A DNA stretch of 64,000 nt from contig NDFF03000057.1 of the NCBI GenBank assembly GCA_002150815.3, positions 372,001 to 436,000 on the forward strand, in the 5' to 3' direction. Shown here piece after piece: positions 1 to 11,922 of the stretch. Origin of the DNA: Grammothele lineata. Its lineage: Eukaryota; Basidiomycota; Agaricomycetes; Polyporales; Polyporaceae. The notes under the pieces are model-generated. The model was given only the letters and a program-made list of their open reading frames with translations. It was not told the DNA's origin and made no database searches. How positions within the stretch are numbered: position 1 is the first letter of the stretch; every line of letters starts with the position of its first letter. The position numbers and the translations under genes are program-made.

Positions 1-664
1 TGTTCTTGATCTTGGTCCCTCGGGGCTCTAAATTAATCAGCCGACGGTGTGCAGGAAACCCCGCACTGCATCAAAGGCACTGTACATACAGCGGTGCACT
101 TTGACTGTGCCGCGCTCTGCCGCGGCTAGCATCATGATCCACAAGGCATCGCACATCTCTCATCGAGTATAGCCCACTATACCGGTCCTTTCGTACCGAG
201 TTTTGGACACAGCACGCGTAAGCGGCCAGGTCCACCCCGGACAGCATGTTCATACTATGTACACGCCATTCGTCATCGATATAGTCACCACATGACACGG
301 TTACCACCGTCGTCTTGAATTGATCCCTTCACCAGTCACTCCGATTTCGTCGAAAATACAATGCATCCGGGCCGAGAGAGAAGGATGGGTCCACCAACAA
401 GATGAAAACTGCGCCCGCGGCCGAGACACGACGCACGCGAACGCTATCACCCAGACGAAACATCCACCAACACCCTTCGAGTCGTCTCGGGGGACGCAGA
501 GATTGGGAGGCAGAGAACTCGTATCTCACAATCGGACTATGCACGAAAACAACGCCACACCCTCCACTAGCGAAGACCTTGATAGGATGCACGTATAGCA
601 ATATGTATGCGAACCACAACCTATACTGCGTGTGATACTGACACGAGTGGCCGCCCCGAGCGAC
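1..664. other. Left-edge non-coding stretch
   Basis: No gene is recognisable on either strand. The short open frames lack family motifs, splice-consistent continuations or good codon structure. It may hold the 3' flank of the minus-strand gene that ends at 665. Confidence 0.5.
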
Positions 665-3232
665 TCACGCGCGAAGCTTCGTAAATATACTCCGCAGCGG
701 CACAGGCATCTTGCTCCCTGCCGCCGCGCCCTTCTCGACCGCGTGGCTCGACGTGACCGCAGGTCGGCCGCCCCTCGGGTTCCCGAAGCTATGAGCAGAC
801 TGCTTCCGGCGCTGCTGTTGCTGAGAATCCTCGCGTGGGCGAGAAAGCCCTCTCGCAGGCCCAAGGGGGGCTGAAGCTACGCGCCCCCCACGACGGTCGC
901 ACCCCGCCGCTGCCGCTTTGTTCACGTTCTCGCAACCCGCGCTGGCGCTCTTCGGGCGTGTGGGGACGTGGAGGCTGCGTTCCGCCGGAACAGGCATGTT
1001 GAGGCGCAAGTTCGTCGCCCTGAGGGGCGCGCGCCGCCGCGCCTCCAACAGCGCGGGCGTCGGCGGGCCACGCGCGCCCGGAGTTGGCTCCGGGACCGCG
1101 CAGAGGCTAGGGTTTGGGGGCTGCAGCCCAGGAGCGCCCACAACGGCGCCGCCCGCTCCAGAGCCGAGGACGGGCTTGGGCGGAGCCGGAGGCGTGGTTG
1201 TGGATGGGCGGCGCGCGAGGGCGCGGGCGCGGACAGCGGGGTGCTTGGCCATTGTCTCACCCGGTCGGAGTGACGGTGCGAGGCGCGGGGGCGCGGGCAA
1301 GGGGCCAGTGGGGGCTGGAGACGGCGCAGTACGCGGCTTTGAGATGGGGGCAAGGGTGGCGGCGGCGAGGTGTGGAGGCGATGGTCGCATGGACGATGGG
1401 CCAGAGTCGGAATCGTTGTCGGACTGCACGTCGCATAGGGGCGAGCGTCTACGAGGAGCTGTCATAGGCGCGCGATCGCTGAGTCGCGGGCTGGCGGAGT
1501 CGAGGTTGGGCCGTGGGGGCGACTCCGGACGCGACAGCGGACGACGAGGCATGTCGACGTCGTCATCGTCAAACTCGGAACGGTAGTGCGGCTCCTCGAT
1601 GAGATATTCGTGCAGGCTAGGCACGGCGGAAAATCGGACGCTCTTCCTCCCCTTCAGAATTCCCCTCACAGGAAACTTCGCGCTGGTGGTGCTTGATGGG
1701 CGCGATCCCAGAGGCGAGTTGAGATCAGCCGTCGGCTCTGTGGAGAGCGTGTAAGGCGTGTAAGGCGTCTCGAAAGGTACAGGGTCGTGGGGCAGGATGT
1801 CCTCGTTACGGTCAGCTGCGGGGTAGAGCTTGTCGATCTTCTCCATATGGGCTTCTGTCGGTGCATAACCGGACTCGAGATCGCCGTCGGGTGCCTGGAT
1901 GATTACGGTCTTGCGCCTCTTCTGCTTTGATGACACTTGCCCCGAGCGTCCCTCGTTCACATCGCTGCCATCAACGGGAGGGGACTTCGTGGTGGGAGCT
2001 GTCAAGTCAAACGTATCTGATGTAGGAGACATTGCGGCTGCAGCGTATGCCAGGTCACCCACAGGGGATGGGGGCGGCGAGATCTCTGCAGATCGCGCGC
2101 GACTGGCATACCAGTCGACTACGAGGTCATGAGCGAACGCCCATTCCTCCTCATCCGCGTCGGGGAGCTGAAGGCAGCTGACCATTCCTAAGCGTGGTTC
2201 AGACCTGGGTTTCCGGCGGACAGAGAAATCTCGCTCCATGGGCGAGAAGGGTGGAGGTGGCACGAGAGACTTGAGGCTATCGCACATTGCATCCAAGCCT
2301 AAACAAAACTTAGACGGATCTCCGGATGAGAAGGGGAACGTGGGCGACTGAGCCGTCGGAGAACCCAGAAAGGCAGATGGAATGTCTGGGTATGGATCAT
2401 CCTCGACGAGGGTCGGCTTCGACTTCGTTGACGTATCAAAGCAAAGCGCGGGCGGTGGGTTCTTCCCTCGTCGAGCGGCGAGCGGGACAGACGGGCTGAT
2501 GGTGTGAGAGGACTCGAGGGACAGAGGGAGCGCCGCAGTCGAGCTTGATACCATGATTGTTGGCACGAGGAGTGGTGAGGACTTCTCGGTATGGCGTGCG
2601 CCATTTACGGACGTAACCTCGAGAGAGATAGAACCGCCGGAGGTCGATATCGCGAGTGACGACGGACAAGATGCAGTGCCCGCCGCTGAGGAAATCAACG
2701 ACTCAGGCTCATCCGAATACGTAGATATAGCTTCCAGGGATTTTGTGCGGGAGAAAAGAGGAAATCCGCCAATAGGACACGCCTCGAACCACGAAGCTGT
2801 GTCTCCGTCGCGATCGATGGATGCCTGTACAGTGAATGATAAATACAAACACTATACGACGTAAAGCAATACACTTACAACCCAGGCTTGCACAGACAGC
2901 CTCTCCGCAAGCATCACTTTGAGGCGAGGTCCGGTGGGCGACGTGACGATGACGGGGCTGGACCGAATCTTGGCACTGGGGGTCGCCAAGGACGACGAGG
3001 GTTCCGAGGGCAGCCCTGGAGATCCGAAGTCGTTGAAGAAAATCAAAGGCCTCGGTCGGGACGGATAGGGCGGGATGTTGTCCAGCTGATAGAGATAGTC
3101 TGGGATGGAGGGAAGACTGAGACGAGTCGAGAGGATACACTCGCTCGGAAGAGAAGAGAGGACTTCCTCTAGGTCCAAGGTGGCAGTGGACCAGGCAGAG
3201 GCAATCGACTCTTGGATCTCCGTAGCCATCAT
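665..3232 (-). CDS. Large Ser/Pro-rich protein with PP1-docking motifs
   Basis: Two exons, 3232-2879 and 2824-665, joined by a 54-bp intron (GTAAGT...TGTACAG, phase 0), give about 837 residues. The start is the ATG at 3232 (second ATG directly after). No catalytic domain is recognised; the sequence is rich in Ser, Pro, Arg and Ala and looks largely disordered. Around residues 506-516 it reads GILKGRKSVRF: GILK fits the SILK-type ([GS]IL[RK]) and KSVRF the RVxF-type protein phosphatase 1 docking motif, directly followed by a Tyr/acidic segment. Downstream is an Arg/Pro-rich half ending in a short conserved-looking tail (PLRSIFTKLRA). I infer a phosphatase-1 partner or scaffold, but the motifs are short and the protein is otherwise unknown. 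It is divergent from the ELMO gene. Confidence 0.72.
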
Positions 3233-4634
3233 GGTCGCAGCAGAAGGGCTCAGCGGTGAAGGTCTGGCAAAGAAAAGCCATGAACATGGGGCAGATTTAA
3301 GAGTGGGCGAGGCTCACCAGAGGCTGACACTACCGGCCGCACCAAGGGCTGGCACGCGACAGATTCGGCGGACATGACCCAAACGCATTGCCCTCAGTCA
3401 TAACACCGAAGTTTCGCGTTGTATGCGAGGACAAAGGAACAGCAGAGCCGGACGATGCGCATGGTACCTTGGGCGAGCACTGTTATGGGCTCCCATAGCC
3501 CACCGATTCGTTTTGCTAATGGAGGGCTCGACACGGGGCTTCGGCGTTACAAGAAAGACGGCACTTGACGCTGTTGAAGCCCGAAAAAACAGGCGACCCG
3601 CCGTCGACGAAGGTTGCGGGAGAGATGGTGTGGCGAGGAAGACATGATGGATGATGGGCACGGAGAGCGAGAGCGAGCGTTGTGGCGTTCTTGACGCTCG
3701 CAGTCGGTCGTCCAAGGCAATCTTTTCCTCGCCAACACATCCATTCCCTCCTCTCTCCGCCTGCGCGCCGCCGTCCCTCGCTTCTTTGCCCATCTATTGT
3801 CCTCTTCGTTGCACGCTCAAGAGCTAGAGGATTCGACGATCTGCCATAACTTATCCCCATCCTCTCGAAAATTGCTTCCACTCGCCTCGCCTACCGCCTT
3901 GGATATCTCAATACCCTGAACCCGTTTCGAACGCACTACATCTCCCAGAGACACCTCCCATCTCCTCTCGGCCTTTGCAAATCAGCGTGGCTTCGTACCT
4001 GGGCTCTGTGTCATGCCCTTGCTTTCCCGCTGAATTCCCGTAACTTATACTGTCCTCAAGTTCGCATCCGTATTCCCTCTTGGTGAGTATAGCTTCATAC
4101 GGCTGGCTTGATGATGAGTCTTTCTACTACATTTGCACGTCAGTCTGAGTGCCCCTTGGGGCACACTGGATGCTATCTTCGCATCTCTGATTCCTTCTCG
4201 TTTGCAACAACGTTTTGAATGGGGGGAGGCGCTGACTTATTTCCGTCTCCGCAGTGTATCTTCGTCGTACAGAATTGCTGGGGACAATTACCTTTCCGTA
4301 AGTGTTGAAGTTTGCATACCTTGCCGTGCAATCCATAAGGCCGGACAGTGCGGGTGGAAAAGGAGGTTATGTGCGTGCATAGATTCTGAAGGGAGGAATG
4401 AAGTCAGGGACGCTGGGGGACATCCTTGCTGTCTTTGGGACTTGGATGGGGCAGTACGCTCTCACCATTGTGGCTGGACCTGGCTGGACGCGCATCACGT
4501 CTGCGTTGTAGCAGGCTCCTCCAAATCTTCATACCCTCCCTATTCCGCACTGCTTCACCTACCCCACGTTTCACGGAATAGCGGACACCCTTATAACGCG
4601 CTTTCCCCAGATCCGTTAATCCGCCTACCACACT
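3233..4634. promoter_or_regulatory. Divergent promoter region and ELMO 5' leader
   Basis: 1.4 kb between the divergent minus-strand Ser/Pro-rich gene and the ELMO gene. A pyrimidine-rich stretch around 3735-3790 resembles a fungal core promoter/transcription start zone for the plus-strand gene. No separate coding gene is supported. Confidence 0.5.
4083..4610 (+). other. Two probable 5'UTR introns of the ELMO gene
   Basis: Intron A would run 4083-4254 (donor GTGAGT, acceptor TCTCCGCAG) and intron B 4298-4610 (donor GTAAGT, acceptor TTTCCCCAG), leaving 24 bp of leader before the ATG at 4635. Both are longer than the coding introns here. Inferred from splice motifs only. Confidence 0.5.
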
Positions 4635-7600
4635 ATGGCCTCTTACTCTGAAGATGGCGGCTCCCGTGCGCTTCCAACGCCAACTACCTCGAACCCGCAA
4701 CCACAAACCAACGGCAAATCATCCCAGTCCCAGCCCAAGGGCGGCCTCGTACCCACGAACAACGTCACGACCAAGGATGGTATCACCGTCCGAACGCGGA
4801 TAGAGCCCAGTCTTGCGGTCGAGGATGTCATTCGGCAACTCTGTATCAGCCTCAAGCTCAAGGACCCGCCTGGGGTGTACGCGTTGAGAGATGAGAATGA
4901 CGAATTGGTGACGAATGACAACTTGCGAAAGAAGATCAGGGCGAAGATGAACCTGAAGTAAGTCGTCACCTCGTAGACATGCTATTGCGCCGGCACTTCC
5001 TCTCCCTGTTCCCAACTTATTGTGCCTACGTTTCGGTGATTTAGGCTCGTTAATGCACCAGCCATCGAAGCTGCGGAGATCGTGGAGAGGCTCGGACAGA
5101 GGGAGGCTAGGGAGAAAGTCGGTCTCGCCCTCACGAACCTACGCAAGTTGATACGGGTACGTTCATCTCGGACATGTCAGTGTCCATGCAACTCGTTGCT
5201 TATGGGTCGTAAAGGAAGAACAATTTGCTACCGAGTTCCTTCAACGAGATGGCCTTCGTGAACTTGTGGATGTCATCAACACCAGCTACGGAAATACGCT
5301 AGCTGTATGCACATCCCCGATCTGAAAATCCCGAAGAAATACTGACGTTGCGTTTACAGTACGCCCTTACCGCAATGCAGAACCTCATGGAGCTGGATTA
5401 CGGCTGGTCTAATCTCGACAACGGCTTCATCTTTAGAGTGGTCCAGATCCTGTCCGCCGAGCAATCACCCATCAACGTCTGCCGCCCCGCAACTGCCATC
5501 CTGAAGAAGCTCGTTGAAGCAGATCCCGGCAGTGCTATAGGAACACAACACACAGCGCCCAGCACGAGCAAGGGTCCCCCGACACCACCTCCGGGGTCTG
5601 TTTACCGGTACGGGTTCGACGTTGTGTACGAGCAGATGAGGAAGGAGACGCGGTTACTAGAGACGGTTGTGGGCCGGTTGGGGAGTGCAGATACGACGAT
5701 GGCATTGTACAGGTGCGTCGTCCCTGCCTCAAAACTTATACACTATCGAACGTTCACGCCGGAACAGCATGATGTTGATCAACTCGCTCATGGCCCATGC
5801 GAGCGACCCCCGGTGGGACGAGTTCATTGCCGAATTGGAGAGATTGAACGTTCGGAAGGCTGTCATCGTGCGTACCCTTCAGTTCCGTTTCATGAACTTG
5901 ACTTACCCCGCGGATCTTAAGCGGCTAATGTCGTCGCACACCATCGAGGATTTGACCTCCTGTATCCTTGACTTCCAAGCGAACATGGTCCGAGTAACGT
6001 TTAGGAAGAAGACGACCCTAGTAGAGCCCGACTTTGAACCTCTGCATAGTTCCGCGCTTCAATACATCTGGGAGAAGAGTCGATTGCAGGAGGACCGGGA
6101 AGACGTAGTTACTCTGATCAAGTGGAGGAAGCTCGGGTTCGATACGGAGGAGATGGGGCACGAGTTCCGCGAGGTTGGAGTGCTTGGTTTGGACTGTTTG
6201 GTGCGTCCCGCCATATTCATCGTCAACTCCTTGCCAACGGCCCATCCAGAAACATTTCGTGGAGAGAGATCCGGACTATTGGGCCAAAGTCGTCCAAGAG
6301 CAGCTCAGCCGGCCAGAAGAACGACGTTGTCCGATCGCGAAGGCGTCGAACGAAGTGACAGACCTACTCTCCGAGCACTGGGCCATCTATGCACCAGGAT
6401 GTTCGTGCTTCCCCCTCTCGTCCTCCGCCCCGTTTCTCCGCTCACCGTGACGCACTTTGCCAGATTCGACCTCCACTACATTCCAGCCGTTCTTCCTCAA
6501 CTTCTATAAGGTGCATTCGCTTGCGCTCCATTTCTTCCTCCGCATGTGGAATGAGAGCGGCTCCTCAACGGGCGACTTCCCGCGTCTCGTCGCTCTGACC
6601 CGAAGCCAGTACGTCCATCCTTTGTCTCAACCCTCCGTTACTAACCCATTGGTACTTCAGAGTCAAGGTTGCGTTGAAACGCGAGAATATTCGACCGTGG
6701 CACGAAGTCGAGCAGGAGTTCCTCGAGTGCGAATACCGTGCTGTCCGTGACAGACAGATGAAGGAGCTTGAGATGGAGGACGACATCATGAGCAAGGTGC
6801 CTATCAGGTACGTATTGTCTTCGTCGCGTTGTGTTGCAGTAGAACTCACGATTGGTATTATGACAGGAACTTGAGGGCCAAGCTATACAAGGAGTCGTTC
6901 GAGTTCGTTCGTCAGCAACGCATTCATTGTCTGCTCGAGGGTGCCTGGTTCATGAACGGTATCCCTCTTCAAACGGCCGTCCCTCGAGATACCCTCAAGC
7001 CTCCGACACGACCGTGGAGATTCCTTCGTCTGGTGAGTCAACTTCTTCAAGAATCGTGCTCATAACCTGACTATATGCTACCCCCCAGGACGCCGGTCTC
7101 AAATGGCTCCACTACGTCGACAGCACTGCCAAGTTCCCCGTACGCAAGGGGATGGAGGACCTCCCCGAGAGGATCGAGATCGCCATGATCAGCGAGGTCG
7201 CGACAGGCACGTGCGCGCCCTTCCCGCACATCCGGCGCGAACAGGCGGATCTCCCGCTCGGCTCGAGCTCGCCCCTCCTCGCCTCGTCGCTTTCCTTTTC
7301 GCTCCTTAGCACCTCCGGGGGCTCACTCGCGGACCAGATCGCGCCTGACCAGGCGCGCTGGGCGGACTGGACGGACGGCCTGAACATGCTCCGTCGTGAC
7401 GGCGGCCACGTCGCCTCGCAAGAGACGGAGCTTTTCGTCCAGGCGCTGACCGAGATCGGCCTCAAGATCAAGCTCTTAGGTGTGTATACCCTACCGGCGG
7501 GTTCGTACTTGGGAAAGAGAAGAAAGCTAACGCGCTCTACTTTACAGATCTTTCGGGCGAAAAAGTCGAGATCCCCAGCGGACTGGTGGCGGGTGCGCCC

Positions 7601-7657
7601 CCGATCAACAGCGATTTCTTCTTCTCCGACCTCTCCTACGACCCGCAGGCGCAGTGA
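4635..7657 (+). CDS. ELMO: ELMO/CED-12 domain protein
   Basis: Many-exon gene encoding roughly 800 residues, comparable with animal ELMO1 (about 727). The N-terminal part (from TKDGITVRTRIEPS) is the Ras-binding-like/armadillo region; the helical middle (YALTAMQNLMELDYGW, LTSCILDFQANMV) is the DUF3361/ARM-type segment. The ELMO domain proper includes WRKLGFDTEE, GVLGLDCL and FFLNFYKVHSLALHFFLRMW. A C-terminal PH-like part follows (LYKESFEFVRQQRIHCLLEG, WFMNG). The stop is TGA at 7655. In animals ELMO acts with DOCK180 to activate Rac in cell motility and engulfment; fungal ELMO presumably works with a DOCK-type exchange factor in polarity signalling, which is inference. It converges on the methylenetetrahydrofolate reductase gene. 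Family assignment is firm; exact exon borders were set by eye. Confidence 0.9.
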
Positions 7658-8739
7658 TAGGAGCCCTCCCTGCCCGCGGCTTGCGCGTCGCGGCTGGCCT
7701 CGCCGCCCAATGGCCCGGTCGTTCCCCTCACTCTCTTGTTCGTGCTGGCTCGTATCCGCCCTTCTGTCCCCATTCCTATCCCTATCGCAGACGCTTGTTG
7801 GTGATCTACGGGTGCTATCTGAACTGACGATATATGCGGTTTTTCTGCGCTAGTTTTGTGTACATGTATGCGGGTCGCGCCGGCGGCGGCTCGGGTTGAG
7901 TGGTGATCAGGGACCGGGGAAGGGCGAGAGACTGCCGGAAAGAGAAAGGTGTGCATATGTTGTAGGATCGACGTAATATTCCCTATCTGTCCAGATATAC
8001 CAACCAAGCTCTCGTTGAATAAGCATCGTGTTATCTCATCCCGTCTCAAGAAGCGCTGTTCAGGTCAGAGCAAGCTACTCTGTATTGTCTCCACGTACGC
8101 GTTGTCATGCACGGGGGAGTGATCGCTCCTTCGAGCAAGAGAGAAGGACAGCTGACAGCGATCATACACACGGAACGCACAGAAATAGTACATTGGAAGA
8201 CCTCTACGTGACATAGGTCGCGCGATGTCTCAGGCGTCAGGAGTGAGGAGCAATAAAATACATGCAGTTGGATGCAAAGTGTCCCTGCTGTGAGGGTGCA
8301 GGGCAGGGGTCCGGATGCGGAGGATGTATGGAGGTATGCAGTTGATGCAGAGACAGTTAGATCGGGCGTGCGATGGTACAGGGGATGAAGAGATGAGAGA
8401 GAGGAGATGCGTGTGATGTAAAGGAAGCACGGTGCACGAGAGCTATGGAAACAGGGGTACAAAGAAGCAATACTAGGTAGGGGGCAGGTAATAGGCGTAG
8501 AGATGAGGTGTTCATGTGTCACAAGGTCCGGTTAGCTATGCGAAAGGAGGGTGCGGGGGGTTGAACCCCGGTGACGATGCTGGGAAACGATAGAGCAAGC
8601 CAACCGTGGGCTGACAGTCTGTTGAACTGCCATTTCTTGTGTAGAGAGAATTAGACAGCGAGAAAAGAACGAGGTGGACGAGCATATGAGAGACGAGCGG
8701 TATCGCATGTCATGTCGTGTATAGGGCGCGGGGAACGAC
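7658..8739. other. Convergent 3' intergenic region
   Basis: 1.08 kb between the 3' ends of the ELMO and methylenetetrahydrofolate reductase genes, presumably both 3'UTRs. Contains a G/A-rich stretch (about 8390-8410) and a tRNA T-arm-like hairpin near 8550 that I rejected as a tRNA. No gene seen. Confidence 0.5.
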
Positions 8740-11186
8740 CTAGTTCGCGTGCCCGTTAATGGCGTGCCCGTTCGCGGCCGCGCCGTGCTTGGCGGCAAAC
8801 TCCGCGCCGGCCTTAAAGAACGGCTCGAAGATCGCGTCGGGCTTCTTGAAGTCGTTGTGGACGACGTTCACAAGGCAGTACGTATCCATGATGCCGTCGA
8901 CGAGCTTGCGCGCCGGGGACTCAGGCTCGTAGAACTTGGCCCACTGCCGGCCGAGCTCGAACGCCTCGTCCTGCAAGACGAACGAGAAGATGTCAGCGAG
9001 ATGCTCGGGAACGCAGGTTAAGCACCAACGACTGCGCGATGTACCTTCCATGCCATGAAGCTAATAGCCTCAACGATCGTGGGCTGAACGATCTCCTTGC
9101 CGGGGAACACACCCCATGTTACCGCGTTGGGCCCGTCCGAGTGCGTGTTCGTGCGGAGGTCGCCACGGTTGTTGATGACGTAGTACGTGATGTTGATGTC
9201 GCGCTCGATGTGGGGAATCAGCATCTCTAGGAGCTCTGGGGACACGAAGAACTCTAGGTAAGCCTGCGCGAGTGATTAGATTCCCTGATGTCGATGCGAG
9301 ATGGGATGAAAGCCGCGCACCTTCTGGTAAACGTACCCATTGGCGGGGCCCCAGCCGTGGATCTTATCGTCGCTCCGCGCGCCGTCGACTGCAGGCTGCG
9401 AGTTGATCGTAAGGAACCCAAGTTCGTTGAGCTTCGCGAGCTGCGTCGCGATCACCGTGGTCTCGCTCGACGGCGCCGAATCGGACCACGGCAGCGCCTT
9501 GAGCTCGCCACGGCAGAACTTCGAGAACAGCACGCGGACTTCGTCGGCGGACGTTGGCGTTCCCCAGAGCTTGATCGCGTCGTCCTTGGACTGCTTGATG
9601 AGGACTCCATACCCGTCGAGCTCTCCGTACGCGGGCGAGCGGGAGTCGCCGAAGCGGCCGTTGGGGTACTCGTCCCAGTTCTCGGTACGGGAGAGGTACG
9701 AGCGTGTGCGGTTTGCCCAGAAGATCGGGCGAGTGGTCTCCGTTCGGCGGTTGGGAGTGAGCGACTGCAGGAAGGTGAGCGATCCCGGATCATCGTGTCG
9801 TGTGAGGGGATGGCGTACCTGTCTCCACGGAAGGGGCTTGACGACATCGATGCGCGGCACGAGGTTGAGCTCCTCCAGCAGCATCCTGCAACCCTTTTCG
9901 AGGTTCATGGTGTAGAAGTGAAGGCCCTTGATGCCTATGTCCGCAGCGAGGATCTGCCTGCACAGGTCCGCGACGAGCTTGGTGCCGAGCTCCCTGACTT
10001 TCTCGTCGTCGTTCTTGTGAGGCTCGAGCGTGTCAAGGAGGAACTGCGGGACGGTTATCCGCGCCATGGCCGTGGCCTTCTGGAAGCCGTTCCACGTCTG
10101 GATGGGCATGATGCCCGGCACAATCGGCACGGTGATGCCCGCGGCCCGAGCGGCGCGCACCCACTCCACGAACATGTCGATGTCGTAGAACATCTGCGTG
10201 AAGATGAAAGTCGCACCCGCGTCGACCTTCTCCTTAAGCCACTGCATCTCCTGCGCAGCCTCGGCTGGCGGCAACCGCTGGGTCTGGGGGTATCCGGCCA
10301 CGGCGATGTCGAAGTAGTCACCGTAGTGCTTACGGATGTACCGCACAAGGTCGACACCATACGCGAAACCGCCCTCCACCGGCTCCCACTCCTTGCCAAC
10401 CGGGGGATCGCCACGGAGCGCGAGGACGTTGCGGCAGCCGTGCTGCTTTGCTTCCTACAATAGACCAAATTAGTTAGATGTCCGTCTAGACGGAAGATAT
10501 AGTGCCGCTGAAGGTCTAAATGCATCGGCTCCGGATACTTCGGTCCATGAAGCCGATATGTGCCAGAATGCATGGGCTAAATGGTGCGCGCAACTGTGTC
10601 AAACGTTGAACGTCACCCAACAGACCCATGGAAGACGATTGTTGACTCCGGTATGCAGGCATATTTATATTGGACGCGGTCACGGACCACGAGCGTTCCT
10701 TGTTTGATTCGCCGTGTACGAATTGGGCAATGCACAATGCCATGAGGTCGAGATTTACAGCGATGACTCACCCGCAACGCAACGTCGACCTTCTCCTTTG
10801 GCATGGCCGTGCATGTGAGGTGCATACATGTCTCTATGCCAATAAGCTTCTGACATGTTTTGACAAGTTCAGAGGTAAGCTCCGACGTCCGCCCTCCAGC
10901 GTTCCTGGGATGTGACATTATGGCCCGAATTTGATGACCGGCGTCCGGGAAAGCACTCACCAAGTGATGTCTACAAACTCAGGGCCCAATGCGCGCATGC
11001 GCTCGATACGATCGAGGAGGTTTTGGAGGCCCTACGGAGAGGGGGCGTGAACAAAGTGTCAAAACGGGCTAGCGGCGGCCGCCCCGGGATGTCGCTGACC
11101 TGCGCCGTCCTGGGTGGGAAATACTCAAAGGACCACCAGACGCGGTCCTCCTTTGCGGCGTTTTCGATCTTCTGGCTAATTTTCAT
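8740..11186 (-). CDS. MTHFR: Methylenetetrahydrofolate reductase
   Basis: Reduces 5,10-methylene-THF to 5-methyl-THF, the methyl donor for methionine synthesis. Exon 1 (from the ATG at 11186) carries the conserved start WWSFEYFPPRTAQ; exon 2 has DRIERMRALGPEFVDITW, exon 3 NAGGRTSELT and IGIETCMHLTC, exon 4 (after a long intron of about 0.28 kb) CRNVLALRGDPP, IAVAGYP, FIFTQMFYD and GIMPIQTW of the FAD-binding TIM barrel. The C-terminal half (YVYQK, then AYLEFFVSPELLEML, NAVTWGVFPGKEI) matches the eukaryotic SAM-responsive regulatory domain. The protein ends in an Ala/Asn/Gly-rich tail (AANGHAINGHAN). It resembles the Met13/Met11 type; I cannot separate it from the Met12 paralogue by eye. It is divergent from PUS1 and convergent with ELMO. 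Confidence 0.95.
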
Positions 11187-11922
11187 GACTGTTCGTGAGG
11201 TCTAGGGAGGGAATTATAGGATATATGTACTGTGAAGGACGGGCAGCCGGAGAGGAGGTGGGGGTCGAGACGAAGCGGAGGGGCGTCCGAGTTTTTCGAA
11301 TCGTGCCAGCTGCCCCGATCACGTTTATACCTCCTTCGGCCATAGGCGCTCACGCTTGCTCTCGTCCTTTCTCCCGCTGCACGCGGCGAACGTGCGGTCC
11401 CCCTCTTCCTCTCTCACCTCTTCCTCTTCGTCTCTGCATGCTCGTGCACAGTATTACACATACAAGAATACTCGTGTAGGACGTCTCCGGAGCCCCAGGT
11501 GCTGGAAAGTCGGGTACGTGTGGTGTAATCGTACGACGCACTTTCCCCACAGGTACAACCGGTTCTCGGTTCTATGCATGCATACTACTTACCGTACGTG
11601 CAAAATTAACTCGTATATCATCTGCGCAGCTACCATAGGACATCCCTTCTAAGCCGAGGAAGGTCACGGATGCACGGCGGGCGTTGGTGAGCTCTTGGTT
11701 CTTTGTCTTCAATCTAGACTCTAGAGGAGCCAGAGCAGTATAGACATGTCTGGTAGACACTCAATAAAAGTTCGCTTGAAGTGCCCCTCCTCCTTTGTGT
11801 GACCCTGTGTCCCTCCTTGCGACCTGTCGTGCTGTGAGGGTCATCGGCAACAGTCTCCCAAACGCCCACAGCTTGAGCCTCCGAGTCGAAAGTGAATGCG
11901 CGTGAAATGAGCGCCCAAAGGC
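11187..11922. promoter_or_regulatory. Shared divergent promoter of MTHFR and PUS1
   Basis: About 0.74 kb between two divergent start codons. A C/T-rich tract at about 11385-11450 is the most promoter-like part. No gene or clear factor-binding array seen. Confidence 0.5.

Noticed and set aside
918..1586. 222-codon plus-strand open frame
   Set aside because: Antisense of the GC-rich minus-strand Ser/Pro-rich gene; Arg/Gly-rich low-complexity, no family motif.
8553..8625. Possible tRNA on the minus strand (T-arm CGGGG-TTCAACC-CCCCG and a D-arm-like AGCC/GGCT)
   Set aside because: The T-arm is perfect, but the acceptor ends (CAGACTG with CACCCTC) and the anticodon stem do not pair. At most a degenerate tRNA-derived sequence.
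9288..10463. 391-codon plus-strand open frame
   Set aside because: It is antisense to methylenetetrahydrofolate reductase, which explains the sequence fully; high GC third positions keep the reverse strand open.
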